Shown: positions 1 to 7,631 of the stretch, in pieces
Layout of the letters: every line of letters begins with the position of its first letter
Numbering within the stretch: position 1 is the first letter of the stretch
Assembly (NCBI RefSeq): GCF_004912145.1
Contig: NZ_STGT01000005.1
Location: forward strand, 186,001-250,000
From: Peteryoungia rhizophila
GTDB lineage: Bacteria > Pseudomonadota > Alphaproteobacteria > Rhizobiales > Rhizobiaceae
Direction of reading: 5' to 3'
DNA length: 64,000 nucleotides
Made by a program: the position numbers and the translations under genes
Notes under the pieces: generated by a model
The model's database searches: none
The model's input: only the letters and a program-made list of their open reading frames with translations
What the model was told of the DNA's origin: nothing

Positions 1-101
1 AGGACGTGCCGGACCCCTATTACGGTGAACCGGAGGACTTCGAAGCCGTCTACAGCATGCTCTTTTCGGGCTGCAGCGCGGTCGTGGCGAAATTCGAGTA
101 G
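1..101 (+). CDS. Low-molecular-weight protein tyrosine phosphatase, C-terminal end (partial)
   Basis: Only the last 32 codons are inside the window, read in frame 3 and ending at TAG 99-101. The first complete residues read DVPDPYYGEPEDFEAVYSML. DPYYG is the C-terminal signature of low-molecular-weight protein tyrosine phosphatases (arsenate-reductase-like fold), and its aspartate is the general acid of the family. The CX5R loop lies upstream of the window and cannot be checked. The gene converges on thpR and its last 52 bases overlap the 3' end of thpR on the other strand, so no intergenic terminator fits between them. Confidence 0.85.
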   Translation, partial: DVPDPYYGEPEDFEAVYSMLFSGCSAVVAKFE

Positions 102-643
102 CCAACAGCCTCGCGGAGCGGGAAGACCTCTTCGGTCAGATAAGGGCCGCCGCCGACCGAGTCCCGGGAAGAGAGCAGCACGAAGCGTCCGACCCGGAAC
201 GGCATTGTCTGGAAATCGCCGCGTCCGCCGAGGTAATGCACGACGTCCTCAACCCGCGAAGCCTTCAGCCTTGCCAGGGTCACATGCGGGGTAAACTTGC
301 GTGGATCCGGAGGAAGGCCGATGCGCTGGCAGATCCGTTCGATCTCGCCCTGCAGCGCGTAGAGTTCCGGCGCAGGTGATACACCCGCCCAGATGGAATG
401 CGGCTTCTTGGAGCCGAAGGAGCCGATACCGTTCAATGTCAGGGAAAATTCGGGGCGATCGATGCGGTCGAGCCTGTCGACGACTTCGTCTGCCGTCCGT
501 CCGTCCACATCACCGATGAAGCGAAGCGTGACGTGGTAGTTTTCCACGTCGATCCAGCGCGCTCCGGGGAGCCCGCCGCGCAGCAATGAGAGGCTCATGG
601 CGGCGTTGCGTGGAATTTCGAGGGCAGTGAACAATCTCGGCAT
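50..643 (-). CDS. thpR: RNA 2',3'-cyclic phosphodiesterase (2'-5' RNA ligase family)
   Basis: This is a 197-residue member of the 2H phosphoesterase superfamily, which opens 2',3'-cyclic phosphates on RNA and shows 2'-5' RNA ligase activity in vitro. Both catalytic HxT motifs are visible: YHVTLRFIG near residue 38 and PHVTLARL near residue 120. I start it at the ATG giving MPRLFTALEIP, because family members begin at this point; a longer frame to 676 adds 11 residues without homology. Its 3' end overlaps the convergent phosphatase gene by 52 bases. Upstream lies a 72-base gap to tesA, which reads in the same direction. Confidence 0.9.
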   Translation of the reverse strand: MPRLFTALEIPRNAAMSLSLLRGGLPGARWIDVENYHVTLRFIGDVDGRTADEVVDRLDRIDRPEFSLTLNGIGSFGSKKPHSIWAGVSPAPELYALQGEIERICQRIGLPPDPRKFTPHVTLARLKASRVEDVVHYLGGRGDFQTMPFRVGRFVLLSSRDSVGGGPYLTEEVFPLREAVGYSNFATTALQPEKSML

Positions 644-715
644 GGAGCGCTCCCCGAATCTTTTGCAGGTGCTCACAGCGAATCACGCAATGGCATGGGG
701 CGCAAGCGTTTAATT

Positions 716-1357
716 CTATTGTCCCTTTATGCCCGCCACCCAAGATTCGGCGAGGGGCAACATACGCTCTGCCATGAGTTTCAGCCCCTCGGTGTTGGGA
801 TGCATGCCGTCGTCCAGCAAAAGGCTACGTTCGGTGATCACCCCATCGAGCACGAAGGGATAGAGCGGCAGATCGTATTTCTCGGCAAGGCGTGGATAGA
901 TCGCATTGAACTTCTGACCGTAATCGTCACCCATGTTCGGCGGAGCCAGCATGCCGACAAAGAAGATCGGAATATTGCGTTCTTTCAATCGCATGATGAT
1001 CTGCTCGAGGTTTTTTTCTGTCTCCTCCGGCGCAATTCCACGCAGAGCGTCATTGGCCCCCAGTTCGAGGATGACGCCATCGGTACCATCTGGCACCGAC
1101 CAATCGACGCGGGACAATCCACCCGAAGTCGTGTCGCCCGAGACGCCCGCATTTGTGATCACGACCTCATGCCCCTTGGCAGTGAGCTGCCTTTGAAGCT
1201 GGGCTGGCAACGCGTCCTCCTGAGGCAACTGATAGCCTGCCATCAGACTGTCTCCGAAACCGACGAGTTGCAAAGGCTCAGCCAATGCGATCCTGGGGCC
1301 GGCCAGTCCGGCGAGCAGGATCACGGCGAAATGAAGGAGCGCTGCTTTAAATGTCAT
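716..1357 (-). CDS. tesA: Periplasmic SGNH arylesterase / lysophospholipase TesA-like
   Basis: This 213-residue protein has an N-terminal signal peptide (hydrophobic stretch at about residues 4-26, ending ALAEP). SGNH-hydrolase blocks follow in order: GFGDSLMAGY (block I serine), NAGVSGDTTSGG (block II glycine), LGANDALRG (block III asparagine) and DGMHPNTEG (block V Asp-x-x-His dyad). It should hydrolyse esters, thioesters or lysophospholipids in the periplasm. It is divergent from an ybbA-ybbP-type ABC exporter, a linkage also known from Escherichia coli, which suggests that transporter and esterase act on the same hydrophobic substrates. Confidence 0.93.
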   Translation of the reverse strand: MTFKAALLHFAVILLAGLAGPRIALAEPLQLVGFGDSLMAGYQLPQEDALPAQLQRQLTAKGHEVVITNAGVSGDTTSGGLSRVDWSVPDGTDGVILELGANDALRGIAPEETEKNLEQIIMRLKERNIPIFFVGMLAPPNMGDDYGQKFNAIYPRLAEKYDLPLYPFVLDGVITERSLLLDDGMHPNTEGLKLMAERMLPLAESWVAGIKGQ

Positions 1358-1429
1358 GGTGGCTTCCCTAGATTGTCGGCAATGCCGCAGTGCGGCGAAG
1401 CATCATTTCCAGATATAGGATGGTCGAGT
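1358..1429. promoter_or_regulatory. Divergent tesA / ybbA control region
   Basis: The 72 bases between the starts of tesA (leftward) and ybbA (rightward) must hold both promoters, unless the promoters reach into the coding sequences. A TAGGA Shine-Dalgarno candidate lies at 1416-1420, ahead of the GTG start at 1430. I see no clear operator palindrome. Confidence 0.5.
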
Positions 1430-2143
1430 GTGAGAAACAGCATCATCGAACTGAAAAGCGCCGATCTCACGCTGGGCAATTCCGCAGCCTCCGTTCACGT
1501 TCTGAAGAGCATCGACCTTTCCATCGCGGAAGGCGAGGCCGTGGGGATCGTGGGGCCATCCGGCTCTGGCAAGTCGACGCTTCTGATGGTGCTGGCCGGG
1601 CTGGAACGCCTCGACAGCGGTGAGATCCACGTCCGTGACACACCACTGCATACACTGAGCGAAGATCGGCTTGCGGATTTCCGTGGCAAGAACATCGGCA
1701 TCGTCTTCCAGTCCTTCCATCTGATCGCCAACATGACGGCGCTTGAAAACGTCGCCGTTCCGTTGGAGCTCGCTAACGTGAAGGGCGCTTTTGACATCGC
1801 TCGCAAGGAGCTGGAAGCCGTCGGGCTCGGGGAACGTCTAAGCCACTATCCTGGCCAGTTGTCCGGCGGCGAGCAGCAGCGCGTCGCGATCGCACGAGCT
1901 CTGGCGCCTTCGCCGGCTGTTCTCATCGCAGACGAACCCACCGGCAATCTCGATACGGAAACCGGCCGACAGATCGCCGATCTCCTGTTCAACAAGCAAA
2001 GCGAACGCGGCATGACGCTGATCCTGGTGACCCATGATCCGTCACTTGCCGCCCGCTGCACACGCCAGATCCGAGTTGCCTCCGGCCAGATCGCAGGCGA
2101 CAGCCGAAACGAGCAGACTCGTCTCGCTTCGGTGTCCGCATGA
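1430..2143 (+). CDS. ybbA: ABC transporter ATP-binding protein, YbbA type
   Basis: This is a 237-residue ATPase of the LolD/MacB-like group. It has Walker A GPSGSGKSTLL (about residues 40-50), the Q-loop region VFQSF, the signature LSGGEQQRVAIARAL and Walker B VLIADEPTGNLD. The open frame reaches back to 695, but the upstream part is only antisense to tesA. I chose the GTG at 1430 because it gives the family N-terminus and is preceded by AGGA at 1417-1420. The stop overlaps the next gene as ATGA, so the two are translationally coupled. With the permease it should form an exporter-like complex acting on inner-membrane or periplasmic hydrophobic substrates. Confidence 0.92.
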   Translation: MRNSIIELKSADLTLGNSAASVHVLKSIDLSIAEGEAVGIVGPSGSGKSTLLMVLAGLERLDSGEIHVRDTPLHTLSEDRLADFRGKNIGIVFQSFHLIANMTALENVAVPLELANVKGAFDIARKELEAVGLGERLSHYPGQLSGGEQQRVAIARALAPSPAVLIADEPTGNLDTETGRQIADLLFNKQSERGMTLILVTHDPSLAARCTRQIRVASGQIAGDSRNEQTRLASVSA

Positions 2144-4686
2144 CATCCTTCGGTACACGCTTCTCCGTCGCCTTCCGCATTGCTCTGCGCGAATTGCGCG
2201 GCGGGTTGAAGGGTTTCTACATCTTCCTCGCCTGCATTGCGCTCGGGACAGGTGCAATCGCGGCGGTCAACTCCGTTTCCACGGCGATCACCGATGCCAT
2301 CTCCTCGGAGGGCCGAACGCTCCTGGCAGGCGACATTCGCTTCGAGCTCGACAACCGAGAGGCAACGCCTGAAGAGCTCGCCTTTCTGGAGCGTTTCGGT
2401 GCAGTCTCTGTGACGACAAATCTACGCTCCATGGCCCGTCTCGCCGACGGCTCCGATCAGTCGCTGGTCGAGATAAAGGCGGTCGATGAGGCCTACCCTC
2501 TCTACGGCCGTCTCATCGCCGAGCCCGATCAGCCGCTTGCCGAACTGCTGGCTGCGAACGGTGGCGCCTATGGCGCAGTCGTCGCCCCGCTCCTTCTCGA
2601 CCGCATGAATATCGAGGTCGGCGACGAATTGTTGGTCGGCAATGCCCGCTTTCGGATCAACGGCACTATTGTCACCGAGCCCGACTCGATCTCCGATGGC
2701 TTCGGTTTCGCACCGCGTTTCCTGACGAGCCGTGAGGGGCTGCTTTCAAGCGGTCTCGTGGCGACCGGAAGCCTCATCGAACACGCCTACAAGATCCGCT
2801 ACACCGCGCCCGCTCCAACGGCTGAGTCGATCCGCGAGCGTGCCCAGGCGGAGTTCCCCACGGCCGGATGGTCCATTCGCGGCAGCGACCGCGCTGCCCC
2901 TGCTCTCACAGAGAATGTCGAACGCTTCTCGCAGTTTCTGACGCTCGTCGGTCTGACCGCTCTTGTCGTCGGCGGCGTCGGCGTCGCCAATGCGGTCCGC
3001 GCCTTCCTCGATTCAAAGCGGACGGTCATCGCGACGCTCAAATGCGTCGGCGCACCGGCCTCCGTCGTGGTGATGGTCTACCTGATTCAGATCACGCTGG
3101 TCGCATCGATCGGCATCCTGGCCGGCCTCGCGCTCGGCGTGATCGCGCCGCCGATCGTCGCAAACTACCTCTCTGGTATTCTACCGATTTCCGCCGAAGC
3201 GACCATCTACCCGCGCGCACTGCTTCTCGCCGCCGTTTTCGGCATCCTGGTTACCTTTGCCTTTGCGATCCTGCCGCTCGGACACGCAAGGAAAGTCCCC
3301 GCCACAGCGCTCTTCCGCGAACAGGGCTTCGAAGCTGCGGGCCTGCCATCCTGGCCCTATCTGCTCGCTATGGCGCTGGCGCTCGGCGCGCTTGCAGCGC
3401 TGGCCATCTTCACATCCGAACAGCAGCGGATCGCGACAATCTTCCTGGCGGCCATGGCTGCGGGCTTCGTGCTGCTGCGCGTGGTGGCCATGGGCATCGC
3501 CTGGCTCGCAAAGCGCAGTCCTCCCATCCATTCGGCGGCCCTCCGGCTCGCAGTCGGCAACATTCATCGCCCAGGCGCCCTAACGCCGGCGGTCACCTTG
3601 TCGCTGGGTCTCGGCCTCAGCCTCCTCGTGGCGCTCGCGCTGATCGACGGAAACCTGCGGCGTGAATTGACCGGAAACCTGCCCGAGCGCGCCCCGAACT
3701 TCTTCTTCGTCGACATCCAGAGCGGAGAGATCGAAGGGTTCAGCACCCTGGTAGAAAGCATGGCGCCACAGGGCAAACTGATCGAGGTGCCGATGCTGCG
3801 CGGCCGCATCGTTGAGCTCAACGGCACCGACGTCGCCAAGGTCGAGGTGCCGCCGGAAGGACGTTGGGTGCTGCGCGGCGATCGAGGGCTCACCTATGCG
3901 CGCAACATTCCCGAAAACAGCACTGTCACCGAAGGCGAATGGTGGACGGATGACTATACGGGCGAGCCGCTGGTTTCCTTCGCGGAGGAGGAAGGCCGTG
4001 AACTGGGTCTGAAGATCGGCGATACGATCACGATCAACGTGCTCGGCCGCAACATCACGGCCAAGATCGCCAACTTCCGCACGGTGGAGTGGGAAAGCCT
4101 GTCGATGAACTTCGTCATGGTCTTCTCGCCCAACACTTTTGCCGGCGCGCCCCATGCCTGGCTGGCGACCCTGATCGACCAGGACGCGACGGCGGCCCAG
4201 GAGGCGTCAATCCTGCGCTCGGTCACCCAGCAATTCCCCACGATCACGACTGTGCGCGTCAAGGATGCGCTCGACATCGTCGATCGTCTGGTCGGGCAGC
4301 TGGCAACCGCGATCCGCGCGGCTGCAGCGATTGCTCTGATCGCTTCGGTCCTCGTGCTGTCGGGCGCGCTCGCGGCCGGCAACCGGGCACGCACGCATGA
4401 TGCCGTCATCCTGAAGACGCTCGGGGCGACCCGCGCCATGCTGATCCGCGCCTTCACCTATGAATATATGCTGCTCGGCGCGGCGACGGCAGTCTTCGCC
4501 CTGATCGCTGGCGGCGGTATTGCGTGGTTCGTACTAACACAGATCATGAACCTGCCGTCGAACTTCCTGCCCGACGTGGCGCTGATGACGCTCGTCATCG
4601 CGCTGGTCGTCACGATCGGCATCGGTCTCGCCGGGACTTGGCGTATTTTGGGCCAGAAGGCAGCGCCGGTCTTGCGGGAACTGTGA
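2140..4686 (+). CDS. ybbP: ABC transporter permease, YbbP / FtsX family
   Basis: This 848-residue membrane protein has an N-terminal transmembrane helix (about residues 25-47), a large periplasmic domain, and FtsX-type bundles around residues 265-395 and 410-500. A second periplasmic domain spans about 510-715, followed by a C-terminal FtsX bundle (about 725-845). This duplicated layout of around 800-850 residues is that of YbbP. It overlaps ybbA by four bases and is divergent from tesA. The substrate cannot be read from the sequence; the tesA linkage suggests lipids or other hydrophobic esters. Confidence 0.9.
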   Translation: MTSFGTRFSVAFRIALRELRGGLKGFYIFLACIALGTGAIAAVNSVSTAITDAISSEGRTLLAGDIRFELDNREATPEELAFLERFGAVSVTTNLRSMARLADGSDQSLVEIKAVDEAYPLYGRLIAEPDQPLAELLAANGGAYGAVVAPLLLDRMNIEVGDELLVGNARFRINGTIVTEPDSISDGFGFAPRFLTSREGLLSSGLVATGSLIEHAYKIRYTAPAPTAESIRERAQAEFPTAGWSIRGSDRAAPALTENVERFSQFLTLVGLTALVVGGVGVANAVRAFLDSKRTVIATLKCVGAPASVVVMVYLIQITLVASIGILAGLALGVIAPPIVANYLSGILPISAEATIYPRALLLAAVFGILVTFAFAILPLGHARKVPATALFREQGFEAAGLPSWPYLLAMALALGALAALAIFTSEQQRIATIFLAAMAAGFVLLRVVAMGIAWLAKRSPPIHSAALRLAVGNIHRPGALTPAVTLSLGLGLSLLVALALIDGNLRRELTGNLPERAPNFFFVDIQSGEIEGFSTLVESMAPQGKLIEVPMLRGRIVELNGTDVAKVEVPPEGRWVLRGDRGLTYARNIPENSTVTEGEWWTDDYTGEPLVSFAEEEGRELGLKIGDTITINVLGRNITAKIANFRTVEWESLSMNFVMVFSPNTFAGAPHAWLATLIDQDATAAQEASILRSVTQQFPTITTVRVKDALDIVDRLVGQLATAIRAAAAIALIASVLVLSGALAAGNRARTHDAVILKTLGATRAMLIRAFTYEYMLLGAATAVFALIAGGGIAWFVLTQIMNLPSNFLPDVALMTLVIALVVTIGIGLAGTWRILGQKAAPVLREL

Positions 4687-4862
4687 CCGCTGGGAGCGGC
4701 CCCTGGATCGGCCGCTCCGCATTACGGCAATTTAAGCTTGCGGCCCTTGTCGATGACACGGGAACCCCTCATATTGATATCACGCATGCTGGGCTTCGCA
4801 GCGGTGCGGGGGTCTTTTTCAAGGCTCTACCGTCCAACATCGAAGCTTTGAGAGAGGAAAAC

Positions 4863-5600
4863 ATGTCCGAACTTCGCAACTATCAGAGCCGTACGGGTCA
4901 GACCCAGTCGGCCACGATGATCGACGAAGGTCTGCGCGCCTATATGCTGAAGGTCTACAACCTGATGGCACTGGGCCTCGCCATCACCGGTATCGCAGCC
5001 TTCGCCACCTTTCAGATGGCCGTCTCGAATGGCGAGCTGACAGCCTTTGGCCAGGCCATTTTCCTGAGCCCGTTGAAGTGGGTGGTCATCCTGGCGCCGG
5101 TCGCCATGGTGTTCTTCCTGAGCTTCCGCATCCACAAGATGAGCGTCGCAGCCGCGCAGACGACCTTCTGGGTCTATGCTGCGATGATGGGCCTGTCGCT
5201 GTCGTCGATCTTCCTGATCTACACGGGCGCGAGCATCGTGCAGACCTTCTTCGTGACGGCCGCGTCCTTCGGTGCCCTGTCGCTCTACGGCTACACAACC
5301 AAGCGTAACCTCTCGGCGATGGGCTCGTTCCTGATGATGGGTCTCTTCGGCCTGATCATCGCGTCGCTGGTCAACCTGTTCATGGCCTCGTCGGCCCTCG
5401 ACTTCGCGATCTCCGTGATCGGTGTCCTGATCTTCGCAGGCCTGACGGCTTACGACACCCAGGCGATCAAGGAGTCCTACCACGAAAGCCATTCGAGCGA
5501 GATGGCAGGTCGCAACGCCATCATGGGTGCGCTGCGTCTCTATCTCGACTTCATCAACCTCTTCCTGTTCATGCTGCGCTTCCTCGGAAATCGCAACTAA
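4863..5600 (+). CDS. Bax inhibitor-1 / YbhL family membrane protein
   Basis: This 245-residue protein of the BI-1 (TMBIM) family has a hydrophilic N-terminus (about 30 residues) and about seven transmembrane helices. The family tail is visible: GLTAYDTQAIKE, then LYLDFINLFLFMLRFLGNRN. The start is set by a GAGAGGAAAAC ribosome site directly before ATG 4863; the longer frame from 4524 overlaps ybbP and lacks homology. BI-1 proteins form pH-sensitive calcium or ion leak channels in some systems, but the bacterial role is unresolved. A strong terminator follows. Confidence 0.93.
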   Translation: MSELRNYQSRTGQTQSATMIDEGLRAYMLKVYNLMALGLAITGIAAFATFQMAVSNGELTAFGQAIFLSPLKWVVILAPVAMVFFLSFRIHKMSVAAAQTTFWVYAAMMGLSLSSIFLIYTGASIVQTFFVTAASFGALSLYGYTTKRNLSAMGSFLMMGLFGLIIASLVNLFMASSALDFAISVIGVLIFAGLTAYDTQAIKESYHESHSSEMAGRNAIMGALRLYLDFINLFLFMLRFLGNRN

Positions 5601-5622
5601 CAGATAGAAGCAGGCTCTGGGA

Positions 5623-5649
5623 AACCCCGCTTCGGCGGGGTTTTTATTT
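5623..5649 (+). terminator. Rho-independent terminator of the Bax-inhibitor gene
   Basis: The stem AACCCCGC / GCGGGGTT with a TTCG loop is followed by TTTTATTT, 22 bases after the stop codon. Confidence 0.9.
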
Positions 5650-5683
5650 GACAGCAGCTGAGCTCAGCTCAGCAGCAGACACA

Positions 5684-5715
5684 AAAAAACCTCCGGCTCT
5701 CACCGGAGGTTTTTT
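5684..5715. terminator. Bidirectional terminator downstream of carD
   Basis: This is a 13-base perfect stem, AAAAAACCTCCGG / CCGGAGGTTTTTT, with a six-base loop. A- and T-runs on both sides let it work on both strands. It lies 22 bases past the carD stop (minus strand) and backs up the terminator at 5623. Confidence 0.9.
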
Positions 5716-5737
5716 CATGACCAGGCGTTCAAGCAGC

Positions 5738-6310
5738 TTAAGCGGCTTCTTCCTGAGTATCGTCTTCCTCGATCGTCTTGCCGCGCTTGGGACCCTTGGC
5801 AAGGTTGACCTCGACAAGGCGAACGGCTTCCGTCTCGGACATCTTGTTCACAGCCGCGATTTCACGAGCCATACGGTCGAGCGCGGCTTCGTAGAGCTGG
5901 CGCTCGGAATAGGACTGCTCGGGCTGGTTTTCGGCGCGGTAGAGGTCGCGAACGACTTCGGCGATCGAGATCAGGTCACCGGAATTGATCTTGGCATCGT
6001 ATTCCTGCGCACGACGCGACCACATGGTACGCTTCACGCGTGCCTTGCCTTGAACCACCTTCAGCGCACGCTCGACAAAATCGGTTTCGGACAGCTTGCG
6101 CATCCCGATGCTCACGGCCTTGGCGACCGGAACCTTCAGGCGCATCTTGTCCTTTTCGAAGTCGATGACGAAAAGCTCAAGCTTCATGCCAGCGACTTCT
6201 TGCTCATCGATGGCGGTGATGGTACCCACGCCATGGGCCGGGTATACGATCGACTCGCCGGTCTTGAAGCCGTGGCGTGCCGAGGAACTCTTTTTCTGCT
6301 GGGTCGTCAT
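5738..6310 (-). CDS. carD: CarD family transcriptional regulator (CdnL-like)
   Basis: This 190-residue protein has an N-terminal CarD/CdnL/TRCF RNA-polymerase-interaction domain (FKTGESIVYPAHGVGTITAI near residue 15) and a helical C-terminal part. CarD/CdnL proteins bind the RNA polymerase beta subunit and stabilise open promoter complexes, notably at rRNA and growth-related promoters. The start at MTTQQKKSSS has a GGGAG upstream; the frame extends 57 residues further, but that part is not family-like. The C-terminus is acidic (IEEDDTQEEAA). Terminated by the hairpin at 5684-5715. Confidence 0.93.
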   Translation of the reverse strand: MTTQQKKSSSARHGFKTGESIVYPAHGVGTITAIDEQEVAGMKLELFVIDFEKDKMRLKVPVAKAVSIGMRKLSETDFVERALKVVQGKARVKRTMWSRRAQEYDAKINSGDLISIAEVVRDLYRAENQPEQSYSERQLYEAALDRMAREIAAVNKMSETEAVRLVEVNLAKGPKRGKTIEEDDTQEEAA

Positions 6311-6689
6311 TCTATTCAAATACTCCCTGTTCTGCTCCCGGCGAGATGCCGGCGCCGGGTCGGTCAGGCCCGGATGAGACGACAAGACTGCGAAACTTGT
6401 CATCCTGGTCCAGTCCACCACGCAGTTAAACATCACTTGGTCGCGACAGAGACACGACACGAGCGGTGTCGCCGATGTCACAGAAATCGCGCGTTGGTGA
6501 AGTTGCTTTCGTGATGGTTCAGGGCATAGCTATGCCGCAAATTGGAACAGTTCAAAGAGGCTATCACAAAAAGACGAGGAAATCAATATTTTAGTGCAGT
6601 GCGCCACAATCGTGACGCACCCGACGGCGAATCCGTCACCGGATGACAAAATATTGGGCAGGATTTAGCCACCCTCCGGAATACGCCTG
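6311..6689. promoter_or_regulatory. carD upstream region, no gene seen
   Basis: These 379 bases lie between the carD start and the ferredoxin stop, both on the minus strand. No convincing small ORF or RNA gene was found. The region is A/T-rich in its middle. It contains a perfect 14-base palindrome GGCATAGCTATGCC at 6523-6536, and reading leftward a TTGAAC hexamer lies just upstream of it, a promoter-like arrangement for carD. The -10 box is not clear-cut. Confidence 0.45.
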
Positions 6690-7028
6690 TCAGTCTCCAG
6701 AACCAGGATTTTCCGAGAAGAACTTCTCGAACTTGCCATCGACGCCGTCCATCTCCTTGGCTTCCGGCATGGGTTCCTTCTTCACTGTGATGTTCGGCCA
6801 GATCTTTGCATAATCGGCATTGATTTTCAGCCACTTGTCGAGGCCCGGCTCGGTATCCGGCTTGATCGCTTCCGCAGGACATTCCGGCTCGCACACGCCG
6901 CAGTCGATGCATTCATCCGGATGGATGACGAGGAAGTTCTCGCCCTCGTAGAAGCAATCGACGGGGCAGACCTCGACACAATCGGTATATTTGCAGCGAA
7001 CGCAGTTGTCGGTGACGATATAGGTCAT
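6690..7028 (-). CDS. fdxA: 7Fe ferredoxin, FdxA type (3Fe-4S / 4Fe-4S)
   Basis: This 112-residue soluble ferredoxin has two cluster motifs: [18 protein letters not shown] near residues 9-25 and [12 protein letters not shown] near residues 40-51. The first has the cysteine arrangement of a 3Fe-4S site with one ligand donated to the other cluster; the second is a classical 4Fe-4S motif. The extended C-terminal part ([19 protein letters not shown]) is typical of the seven-iron family. It is a low-potential electron carrier in the cytosol; the partner is not evident from its neighbours. Confidence 0.93.
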   Translation of the reverse strand: MTYIVTDNCVRCKYTDCVEVCPVDCFYEGENFLVIHPDECIDCGVCEPECPAEAIKPDTEPGLDKWLKINADYAKIWPNITVKKEPMPEAKEMDGVDGKFEKFFSENPGSGD

Positions 7029-7220
7029 GCGGCACTCCAGGATGGACGTTCTCGAACGGCAGGAGAGATGCGAATATGGAACATTCGGTCAGGGCATGTA
7101 CCCCGCTCGGATGGCTCGCGCCCCGCCGAAAATTTCTGTCGGACGGCATGTGAGCTAAAGCGGAATCCCTGACAAGGCAAGGATAAACGCCCTCAATTCT
7201 GGCGGCTTTGTAGAAATTTT

Positions 7221-7631
7221 CTAATCCGCCGACCAATCCGGCTCGCCGCGGAGATCATCGAGCGCGCGGCGCTCTTTCTTCGTCGGCCTCCCTGCCCCCG
7301 GAGCCCGAACGCCCGGCTCGGATGGACTGAAGGGCTTCTTTTCTGATGGAGGCGTCAGGTCCTCATAGAGGAGCTTCGCCTCCTCATAGGGGCCGCGTCT
7401 TTCGCCTGGAAGCTTCACCACCAGGATCAGATCGCGTTCGGGCATGGCGATCTCCAGCCTGTCACCAGGCTTGACCTGATAGCTCACCTGGCGGACCTTC
7501 TGCCCGTTGACGCTGACATGGCCCGCAGTCACACGGTCCTGCGCCAGGCTGCGTGATTTTGCCACACGGGCGAAGAACAGCCACTTGTCGATGCGCTGGC
7601 GCGAACCGCTTTGTGACTGCTTATCGTCCAT
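7221..7631 (-). CDS. S4-domain RNA-binding protein, Hsp15 (HslR)-like
   Basis: This 136-residue protein has an N-terminal S4 domain (QRIDKWLFFARVAKSRSLAQ, then GHVSVNGQKV, about residues 12-75), the RNA-binding fold of HslR/Hsp15, which rescues stalled 50S subunits carrying nascent chains. The C-terminal tail is charged and ends in a basic and acidic patch. Its ATG overlaps the stop of the upstream helicase gene by one base (TAATG), so translation is probably coupled, and both products are predicted to act on RNA. Confidence 0.88.
   Translation of the reverse strand: MDDKQSQSGSRQRIDKWLFFARVAKSRSLAQDRVTAGHVSVNGQKVRQVSYQVKPGDRLEIAMPERDLILVVKLPGERRGPYEEAKLLYEDLTPPSEKKPFSPSEPGVRAPGAGRPTKKERRALDDLRGEPDWSAD

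Noticed and set aside
695-1429. 245-codon N-terminal extension of ybbA
   Set aside because: It is antisense to tesA; the GTG at 1430 has its own ribosome site and gives the normal family N-terminus.
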